From assembly GCA_943330985.1 (NCBI GenBank), contig CALQJV010000015.1, positions 1 to 11,421 of the forward strand: 11,421 bases of DNA, in the 5' to 3' direction. Positions 8,601-11,421 of this stretch are shown here, piece after piece (the first letter of the stretch is position 1; each line of letters opens with the position of its first letter). The translations under genes were made by a program, and so were the position numbers. This stretch comes from Chitinophaga pinensis. Its GTDB lineage: Bacteria > Bacteroidota > Bacteroidia > M30B66. The notes below the pieces were generated by a model, which was given only the letters and a program-made list of their open reading frames with translations, was not told where the DNA came from and did not search any database.

Positions 8601-11421
8601 GACACATATCCCGAACCCGAAGAAAGTGAAACTTCATAATTAGTGGGAGGGGTAATAAGTACATTGTTTGTGAGGTTAGTTCCGGAAACGGTAAAGGTTT
8701 GCGGAGGAGTAGAAGGACCCGAACCCAAAGTATATGTAAATCCTGTTAATGTGGTTGGCGTAACAGTAACTGTTGGTGCAGATGCATTACTTAATGTAAC
8801 AGCAATGTTATCGAAACCGAGTCCCTGTCCATTACTTGATCCACCAATACCATCTAATGTCCATCTCAAATAATAGATACCACCTGATGGAATTGTTAAG
8901 CCAGTAATAACTACAGTTTTATTGGTTGATGTTGGGGGGTCTAAAACAACAGTACTGTTGGCATCAGCAGGATAATTTTGATCGCCTGTAGGTGCTGATA
9001 TTGTTGCAGTTGAAGTGCTTCCATGGAAAAATTTCACATCCCAAATACGTGATCCTGTTCTGTATTTTTCAATATCGTAATTAACATATAAATCTGTTGC
9101 AGTTGCTCCTGTATTGTTCTGAATAGCAAGGATGATCGATTTACCTGTTGTAAATGAACCAGTATTTAATATTCCAATAGAACGATCAGTAGACGAAGCT
9201 GTAACACCATTTGCCCAATTAATATATCCACCTCCAGAAGTTCCTGTTACTATACCTGTTCCGGATGTGCCATAAGCAAGTGTTGTTGCGGTTCCGCCAG
9301 TTGCCCAATCGTTACCAGTTTTGAAACCAGATGTGAGCGTTGCTGTTGCCGCATTTCCAATCGTATTAAAGTTTGAAATAACAGCTGTGTTGATTGCCGG
9401 AATCAATAAATATGGATTGGCACTTACTGTTCCGCTAACAGCATTTGTAATAGTGGTTGCTCCACCTCCTGCAAAACTCACGTTGCCTGAAACGGCTCCG
9501 GCAAGAGCAGCTGCCGTAACGCGAACCTGCACGGTGGTTGCGATTAATGCACTTCCTGTATATGATACAGTATAACTGGAAACCCAGCTAGCTCCATCAT
9601 AAACTTCAAAGTTTACTGGCGCCGTAATAGTAATGTTACCAGAAGCCGGGGAAAGGTTACTTGCAGATAATGAGAAATTTTGAGCAGTTGAAGCTGTTCC
9701 TTCTATGTTGGTGAAACCAGTTAAAGATGCTGGGGTGGCCGCAAGAGTTGGGCAGTTGCTCACCGTTCCAGCAAGACTTATACTAGGCGGAACTGACACA
9801 GTACCACCCAATGTAGTAGCAATTCCACTCACAACCCCACAGGCAGCAGTATTGGTGATGCGGAAATAAACGGTATTGTTAGAAGCGTTGAAGGCATTGC
9901 CACCGGTATATGCGAATGTTGCAGACGAACCGTAAGTTACATTGTCTTTTGAAACTTCAAAATTTGCTGGTGCGTTAACAGTAATGTTTCCAGATGCAGG
10001 CGATAGGTTTGAACCACTTATGGTTGTTGAAACAGACGTACCATTGGCTCCGAAATTTGATGTCATGCCAGTGAAACTGGTAGGTAAAAAAGTGAAGGTC
10101 GGTGTATTAGCCGTTACCGTTTGATTTCCACCAGCGGTTATTGAACCGGATGGTGTACCTGCCGCAAAAGTAAGAGAAGGTGTCGATACGTTGAAAATAT
10201 CGCCAGCTCCAGCACTTCCACTCACTGTAGCGGTTACCCAGAAATATCCAGTAGTTCCAATCGTGATTGAAGTACTAGGGCTGAATGTGACTGTGCCTCC
10301 CGATGCTGTTGCTGTTGAATTGAAAGTTGTTCCAATCTGGCTGGCAGACCCGAAAGTGTTGGCTGATGCATTGAACCAAAGTTTGAAGTTGGTTACATCT
10401 CCGGTTGTATAAGTGCCTCCACCATTTCCGATGGTAAATGTCAGCGTGTTTAATGTGGCGTTGGCTAAAGTTACATCAGCTTGAAAATTCGAAACTTGAA
10501 CATCTGCTGTTCCCTGTCCCACATTTGTGCCTCCAATTTGAGAAGGAGAAGAAAGGACAATGGTTGGATTAATTACCGCCGGACTATATACAAGATTTAC
10601 AGCAGTAGACGTAGTGGTTACTGAAAAAGTGCCGCCGGAAAGTGGGGGTGTGAAACCTGTTACATCTACAGTAAAAGCACCAGGGTTGGTGATTGATGTA
10701 CCGGTCATAATTGGCCAAGAATAACTGGTAGCTGCAGAGAAACCAGTTGGGGTTCCTGAAACTTTTACTGTTACTGCATTTGAACCAAAATTAATTGCCC
10801 CGGTTGAAACAATCTGATCCTGATTGGTTCCGGCTAATGCGGTGACGTCAGTGATATTGAAATTATAAATAGAACTGGCATTCCAAGTTTGAGCTCCGGT
10901 GGTGAATGTACCCACATTGACTCCGGTTGAACCCGGAGAAACAGCACCTGATACAGTTAATGTGCCGGGTAAGGTTCCGCTGCCGCCCAAGGTGCCGGAT
11001 GCGCCAATGGTATTGGCACCTGAACCTGTGTGAATCCCGTTAACTAAAACTAATCCTCCATTTACCGAAGTTGCACCTGAATATGTATTCGCGCCTCCTA
11101 AAATTAATGTTCCTGCAGCCGTTGATGATACAGTCAAATTTGAACTTGTTCCTGATATAATTCCGTTCAAAGTATAAGAACCTGTATTTCCAATATTGAT
11201 TGTTCTAGTTACACTGGATCCCAATGCAACAGGTGCATTAAAAGTTAAACTACCTGTTCCTGCAGCAAAGTCAGTAACATTTCCCAAACTAAAATTGCCT
11301 CCTACAGTGATACCAGAAAGCTTGCCAGTAAATACTCTTGCAGTAGCGTTGCTCGCTGAAATAGCACCTCCATTTATAACTAATGGTCCCGGAGTAGTAT
11401 TTCCACCCAATGCATTTACAC
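2648..11421 (-). CDS. Giant modular T9SS-secreted surface protein (putative adhesin), 5'-partial
   Basis: At least 2923 codons in one frame, stop TAA at 2648-2650. The frame stays open through the window edge: codons for Val-Asn-Ala precede TTG 11408-11410, so that TTG is an internal Leu and the true start and signal peptide lie outside. The product is very rich in Thr, Ser, Gly, Asn and Ala, poor in Lys and Arg, and built of beta-sandwich and beta-helix-like modules. It ends in a PKD domain and a type A T9SS sorting domain, so it should cross the outer membrane by the type IX system and be anchored to the surface or released. Calx-beta, PKD and Ig-like modules occur in adhesins and matrix proteins; no enzyme active site is recognised. 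There is no frameshift or in-frame stop across 8.8 kb, so the gene appears intact. A structural, adhesive or biofilm role is inference. Export and sorting are well supported; the ligand is unknown. Confidence 0.93.
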   Translation of the reverse strand, partial: VNALGGNTTPGPLVINGGAISASNATARVFTGKLSGITVGGNFSLGNVTDFAAGTGSLTFNAPVALGSSVTRTINIGNTGSYTLNGIISGTSSNLTVSSTAAGTLILGGANTYSGATSVNGGLVLVNGIHTGSGANTIGASGTLGGSGTLPGTLTVSGAVSPGSTGVNVGTFTTGAQTWNASSIYNFNITDVTALAGTNQDQIVSTGAINFGSNAVTVKVSGTPTGFSAATSYSWPIMTGTSITNPGAFTVDVTGFTPPLSGGTFSVTTTSTAVNLVYSPAVINPTIVLSSPSQIGGTNVGQGTADVQVSNFQADVTLANATLNTLTFTIGNGGGTYTTGDVTNFKLWFNASANTFGSASQIGTTFNSTATASGGTVTFSPSTSITIGTTGYFWVTATVSGSAGAGDIFNVSTPSLTFAAGTPSGSITAGGNQTVTANTPTFTFLPTSFTGMTSNFGANGTSVSTTISGSNLSPASGNITVNAPANFEVSKDNVTYGSSATFAYTGGNAFNASNNTVYFRITNTAACGVVSGIATTLGGTVSVPPSISLAGTVSNCPTLAATPASLTGFTNIEGTASTAQNFSLSASNLSPASGNITITAPVNFEVYDGASWVSSYTVSYTGSALIATTVQVRVTAAALAGAVSGNVSFAGGGATTITNAVSGTVSANPYLLIPAINTAVISNFNTIGNAATATLTSGFKTGNDWATGGTATTLAYGTSGTGIVTGTSGGGYINWANGVTASSTDRSIGILNTGSFTTGKSIILAIQNNTGATATDLYVNYDIEKYRTGSRIWDVKFFHGSTSTATISAPTGDQNYPADANSTVVLDPPTSTNKTVVITGLTIPSGGIYYLRWTLDGIGGSSNGQGLGFDNIAVTLSNASAPTVTVTPTTLTGFTYTLGSGPSTPPQTFTVSGTNLTNNVLITPPTNYEVSLSSGSGYVSNPSSLTITQSGGTLPAQPITIYTRLKAGLTTGTYNNEVINITSTGAIPKTVTSSGVVAAAIVSLSANTATGLEQAGTVVTITATTNNAVLSDQTVDVTVTGTGITGTDYTITDGDAAAGIQIKILAGNTTGSITFTILDDNLLEINETATLTISNPTSGMGLGSQTAVNIAITDNDDAIYLSSLGNAEPTITFDDLANTGTTSLSIKGTYLFEQGTNANSTYSAYDGSGATPAGNTYSFGTGTNTDRALGSLASGSLTPTHFGLKLTNITGGIINAIDITYTGEQWRNGGNTSLDALYFEYSTDATSLSTGTWNNINDLKMLSLINTATFAALNGNLPANQATLNKIIGLGTTPNGTSVWIRWRDENIGGNDHGMGVDDLILKPLFINPSVFYSKSSGDLNVLGTWGDNTDGSGNAPANFTTAGQVFYIANHDATAATIGANWTVSGATSKVSVGNGLDTNLFVVPAGLTFSATLLDVRSNNTFTNESSNTSPVFGIIDATSTVTYGAISGTQNVDATTYGYLNFVGAGAKNITGALAVQNDLTLDGVTMNTSIGTYTNLSYGGNITILSPCTYTSGFTTYISFVTTGNGNQIVKGNGNPLGCSQFNCLTKTAGSLTLSSVGGSTTINAQDDIKMNMPAGTSFIDGGNLLNVGGDFETDGIAASYNLTGTLSMNGFPAAAVNIRLNGAGGSAIPGVAELNNVILNSATSNQVNFQPIGAGTGSTIIKGNLTISGTSSYSGGIHFGNAPATGVTLNGNYTNTLGGSVIFPTAGTLIFGGTTAQTYSTAYLGGDSFFNVVLNNATGLTLVSGNMQTNGNFTCTSGILTTGSNKVILGSTATISETSTSNVLGFVQTTRTLTNALQTFGGLGVEITALGSAPGSTFVIRETGTSSNIGCTSSSLLRNFSITPTVNIGLNANITYAYFDNELNSIPEAGLALYTGSSPWTSISTNVNIASNSISAIGINSIGTLVAAAAAAPALNTNSTLINASNPTRLLAVTALLPNTNYLWSPATDIYTDASLTTPYIAGTNEDSVYVAPFSTITYNVTGTNTLISCTSSPASVLVNVDPAITNDICAANSAAGLVTVTSTPTFFIRSLTGATASPGAACVAINKDIWFSAVVPSNGEIHVTTQQHNNPVANLNITSALVQIFTASTCSTGLSQVACNNGGAAANMAYAAATGLTPGSTVYIRLARTIASNATAAQYIRMAVTNGLIWTGASSNDFTNPGNYLGGDATALTSPTSTSTVIIPATASNVYPVVTGTQNCHGLQFAATFSNQNPNITISSGAELRLTASSTYTSFINRSGFAVSPKINGTGTLRFNEGGLNTATMLCPARFYGVVAVRNGVTAASNGNMRFENNSVLLSGGVASSVPSQNYSGTVTGNIVYVRSGSLYGGYNYWSSPVASASTDVLLSLYGNNIYKYNNTNPGAGAGTAASALLGWTQINSGETMTPGKGYIQTFAGNGTVTFTGAPNQTSVSIPTTVNGPNIFNLLGNPYPGALSYDALKASNPSLGSVYLWSNVGATIPYTTSSYVVMSSLPGLAGNIVPGFSAKEIAPTQGFLAACSTAVNINFSPNQVVPNYPGNTTQFLESDPLSLIRLRLTNPNQISFDVLVGFGDTGTEGVDFGFDSPRMPSSDILELYTLIGEQQYTTQYLPNLTNTRVVDLGTVMSATGTHKFVLAGFENFDSSVRVYIEDVLTGEYHKMSLNGSYSFTNDPSFTSTRFRLHFMAPIAVAATGTCLGENNGKMIINNPNDQNAISATLRNDQGVVVGTSSSFVGEYVFNNLPTGSYGVDLALTATDVVTQYVNVDGGSILSPATFVASATEVSIADAIVEFSAEAQGASQFTWNFGDGVTLSGTATPVHAYTQPGIYTVTLTASNGGCESTVSSMITVTNNATGITEVSGKNGFSIYPNPANQIVNIFKSDNDKALFEMNDVAGKCVLRVEISNKVNSISTANLAPGVYTGSLKQNDSVKSIRIVIAH
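2651..2884 (-). other. T9SS type A C-terminal sorting domain
   Basis: The last 78 residues of the giant protein begin KNGFSIYPNPANQIVNI, the hallmark 'YPNPA' start of the type A sorting domain (TIGR04183 family). They continue with the usual D-x-x-G strand (NDVAGKCVL) and the late 'L-x-x-G-x-Y' element (LAPGVYTGSL). In Bacteroidota such domains direct outer-membrane export by the type IX machinery and are generally removed on sorting. The chain ends IRIVIAH directly before the stop, so the domain is complete. Confidence 0.95.
2908..3130 (-). other. PKD domain within the giant protein
   Basis: A single PKD-type Ig fold lies just before the sorting domain. It shows the signature FTWNFGDG (near 3045-3065), then PVHAYTQPGIYTVTLTASN, and a final strand ending in TVTN. 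The order PKD then T9SS domain is common at the C-termini of Bacteroidota surface proteins. The domain is expected to act as a rigid spacer or contact module outside the cell. Confidence 0.9.
3140..3400 (-). other. SprB-like / beta-sandwich module within the giant protein
   Basis: This segment starts with TCLGENNGKMII and closes with FNNLPTGSYGVDL. The pattern 'C-x-G-x-N-x-G-x-I ... L-P-x-G-x-Y' resembles the short SprB repeats of Bacteroidota gliding adhesins. Only one copy is visible here and the resemblance is by motif alone, so a carboxypeptidase-regulatory-like fold is an alternative. Confidence 0.5.
3405..4430 (-). other. 'YWSSPV ... GKGY ... GNPYP' module and following beta-rich module
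   Basis: The segment opens with YGGYNYWSSPV (near 4390-4425), followed by MTPGKGYIQTF, FTGAPN, LLGNPYPGALSYDAL and VYLWSN. It then runs into SLIRLRLTNPNQISFDVLVGF ... ILELYTL ... FRLHF. This succession is a recurring, poorly characterised C-terminal arrangement in large T9SS cargo proteins. I recognise the pattern but know of no assigned function. It may act as a stalk between the repeat region and the PKD/sorting end. Confidence 0.55.
4620..4960 (-). other. 'IWTG ... NPGNY' beta-helix-like module
   Basis: The segment starts LIWTGASSNDFTNPGNY, continues with a proline-led TVIIPATASNVYPVV strand, then ITISSGAELRLTAS and INGTGTLRFNE. 'WTG ... W/Y ... I-P ... ISSGA-L-L' is the usual opening of short beta-helix modules in Bacteroidota secreted proteins, normally reading 'W.TAANW'. 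Here the terminal Trp is replaced by Tyr. Function is unknown; a structural role is likely. Confidence 0.5.
4985..5385 (-). other. Extracellular 'ND-C ... LTPGSTVYIRL' module
   Basis: The segment starts NDICAAN, followed by CVAINKDIWFSAVVPSNGEI, LVQIFTASTCSTGL, VACNNGG and GLTPGSTVYIRLA. This order matches a common Bacteroidota extracellular module typically reading 'ND-C-A ... DVWY-F-A ... L-IY-G-C ... L-C-ND ... L-PGTTYYIRV', similar to bacterial pre-peptidase C-terminal folds. It carries four cysteines, which could form disulfides after export. The module is recognised by motif order only. Confidence 0.6.
5386..5625 (-). other. Ig/PKD-like 'WSPAT' segment
   Basis: The segment reads NTNYLWSPATDIYTDASLT, then TPYIAGTNEDSVYVAPFS, TITYNVTGTN and a last strand ASVLVNVDPA. 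'Y-W-SPATGLS ... T-TYTVT ... C-SS-A-V-VNV' is a familiar PKD-like Ig fold in Bacteroidota surface proteins. A six-alanine run at 5669-5686 lies just before it on the protein's N-terminal side and looks like a linker from the beta-helix tract. Confidence 0.55.
5690..7440 (-). repeat. Long beta-helix-like tract with degenerate 'GN-T' rungs
   Basis: About 580 residues of low-complexity beta strands between the second jelly-roll-like module and the alanine linker. It opens FYSKSSGDLNVLGTWGDN. Recurring rung-like elements are GGNITIL, GGDFETDG, KGNLTISGTSSYSGG, NGNYTNTLGG, GTLIFGGTTAQTY and NGNFTCTSGILTTGSNKV. Rungs with Gly-Asn turns and stacked Val/Ile/Leu/Thr strands suggest a right-handed beta-helix. 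No catalytic signature of a pectate lyase or glycosidase was seen. The repeats are too degenerate to be direct DNA repeats. Confidence 0.55.
7445..8050 (-). other. Jelly-roll-like module, copy 2
   Basis: Runs from EPTITFDDLANTGT to MGVDDLILKP. Its core TDRALGSLASGS, the IDITYTGEQWRNGG strand and the ending WIRWRDENIGGNDHGMGVDD align in order with the earlier module at 8790-9412. The pattern resembles the beta-sandwich 'choice-of-anchor' or endonuclease-associated modules of Bacteroidota secreted proteins, where the last 'G-DD/DN' strand is typical. Binding partner unknown. Confidence 0.6.
8063..8430 (-). other. Calx-beta domain within the giant protein
   Basis: Starts IVSLSANTATGLEQAGT and passes through DYTITDG, GSITFTILDDNLLEINETA, LTISNP and the closing NIAITDNDDA. 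The 'DD-x-x-x-E-x-x-E' loop and the final 'ITDND' strand are the Calx-beta signature. These Asp/Glu residues bind calcium in characterised members, so calcium-dependent rigidity or adhesion is plausible here but not shown. Confidence 0.85.
8440..8785 (-). repeat. Ig-like repeat, copy C
   Basis: Begins TVTVTPTTLTGFTYTLG and continues QTFTVSGTNLTNNVLITPP, NYEVSLSSGSGY and IYTRLKAGLTTGTYNNEV. The order 'L-TGF ... F-VSG-NL ... I-PP-NYEVS ... I-TRL' matches copies A and B further to the right, but this copy lacks the SPASGN insert. It is separated from them by the first jelly-roll-like module. Confidence 0.65.
8790..9412 (-). other. Jelly-roll-like module, copy 1
   Basis: Runs from AVISNFNTIGNAA to LGFDNIAVTLS. 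It contains TDRSIGILNTGSFTTG, LYVNYDIEKYRTGSR and YYLRWTLDGIGGSSNGQGLG, which line up in order with the equivalent elements of copy 2 at 7445-8050. It lies between Ig-like repeats B and C. Probably a carbohydrate- or surface-binding beta-sandwich; this is inferred from fold type only. Confidence 0.6.
9415..9755 (-). repeat. Ig-like repeat, copy B
   Basis: Starts TLAATPASLTGFTN and contains NFSLSASNLSPASGNITIT, APVNFEVYDGASW and TTVQVRVTAAALAGAVSGNV. It shares the block SNLSPASGNIT ... AP-NFEV with copy A, and the DNA is visibly similar in that block (about 9603-9655 against 9952-10004). It follows copy A directly. Confidence 0.7.
9757..10105 (-). repeat. Ig-like repeat, copy A
   Basis: Starts TFTFLPTSFTGMTSNFG and contains TISGSNLSPASGNITVN, APANFEVSKDNVTYGSS and NTVYFRITNTAACG. 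It carries one of only two cysteines in the visible N-terminal half (codon 9839-9841); the other (codon 9752-9754) is at the A/B boundary. Tandem with copy B. Confidence 0.7.
10110..10585 (-). other. Module resembling the BNR-repeat neuraminidase N-terminal domain
   Basis: Contains TLNTLTFTIGNGGGTYTTGD, VTNFKLWFNASANTFGSAS, then ITIGTTGYFWVTATVSG and the ending GAGDIFNVSTPSLTF. The order 'L-TFT-G ... D-V-KLW-N ... F ... G-YFWVT-V ... A-AGD' recalls the domain placed before BNR repeats in Bacteroidota neuraminidases and in other T9SS cargo. No Asp-box repeats (S-x-D-x-G-x-T-W) were seen, so sialidase activity is not suggested. Identification is by pattern only. Confidence 0.45.
10590..11421 (-). 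repeat. Autotransporter-type PATR beta-strand repeat region
   Basis: The visible N-terminal part carries the passenger-associated transport repeat motif of bacterial autotransporters: TLILGGANTYSGATSVNGGL followed by VLVNG (11036-11110). It then reads ASGTLGGSGTLPGTLTVSG and AVSPGSTGVNVGTFTTG, and a trailing strand IYNFNITDV ... DQIVSTGAINFG. One clear PATR copy is visible; less regular strands (GSLTFNAP, NIGNTGSYTLNG) lie before it and may continue beyond the window. The fold should be a right-handed beta-helix. No autotransporter barrel is expected because the chain ends in a T9SS domain. Confidence 0.75.

Noticed and set aside
8934..8939. Run of six G (six C on the coding strand) as a phase-variation tract
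   Set aside because: Six bases is short for slipped-strand switching, it encodes an ordinary Asp-Pro-Pro stretch, and the frame is intact on both sides.
3348..10412. Several plus-strand open frames of 60-84 codons and one alternative minus frame (4387-4587) inside the giant gene
   Set aside because: They arise from the biased Thr/Val/Ala/Gly codon content of the opposite strand. They lack recognisable domains and lie entirely within a convincing longer frame.
1..11421. A hidden multi-gene defence system, CRISPR array, tRNA or mobile element
   Set aside because: Virtually every base outside the 68-bp gap is inside one of two long coding frames. No direct repeats with spacers, tRNA-like folds, transposase frames or terminal inverted repeats were seen.

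Overview
The window holds two genes, both cut by its edges and facing each other, and it looks like Bacteroidota DNA (Flavobacteriia or a relative). The evidence is the C-terminal type IX secretion (T9SS) type A sorting domain on the large protein, its mix of Bacteroidota-type surface modules (PKD, Calx-beta, SprB-like and 'GNPYP' segments), moderately AT-rich DNA by eye, and the absence of clear Shine-Dalgarno dependence. Genus cannot be fixed from the sequence alone.

Left part (1-2579, + strand): nearly all of clpB, the Hsp100/AAA+ protein disaggregase. The reading frame is already open at base 3, and only about ten N-terminal codons are missing. All expected parts are present: N-domain, two AAA+ modules with intact Walker A/B motifs, both pore loops, the coiled-coil middle domain and the C-terminal sensor-2 motif.

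Middle (2580-2647): a 68-bp convergent intergenic gap with a 9-bp-stem hairpin that probably terminates transcription from both sides.

Right part (2648-11421, - strand): a single uninterrupted frame of at least 2923 residues that continues beyond the window. It encodes a giant secreted, modular cell-surface protein rich in Thr, Ser, Gly, Asn and Ala. From its visible N-terminal side to its C-terminus the modules are: an autotransporter-type PATR beta-strand repeat segment; a module resembling the N-terminal domain of BNR-repeat neuraminidases; two adjacent Ig-like repeats; a jelly-roll-like module; a third Ig-like repeat; a Calx-beta domain; a second copy of the jelly-roll-like module; a long beta-helix-like tract; an Ig/PKD-like 'WSPAT' segment; a 'ND.C ... 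T.G..P' cysteine-containing module; a 'WTG ... NPGNY' module; a 'YWSSPV ... GKGY ... GNPYP' module and a following beta-rich module; an SprB-like segment; a PKD domain; and the T9SS type A sorting domain. The likely role is a T9SS-exported surface adhesin or matrix protein. No catalytic domain is visible.

The two genes have no evident functional connection beyond sharing a terminator region. There is no RNA gene, CRISPR array, insertion sequence or promoter that can be supported. The most unusual content is the domain mosaic of the giant protein, not a new multi-gene system.
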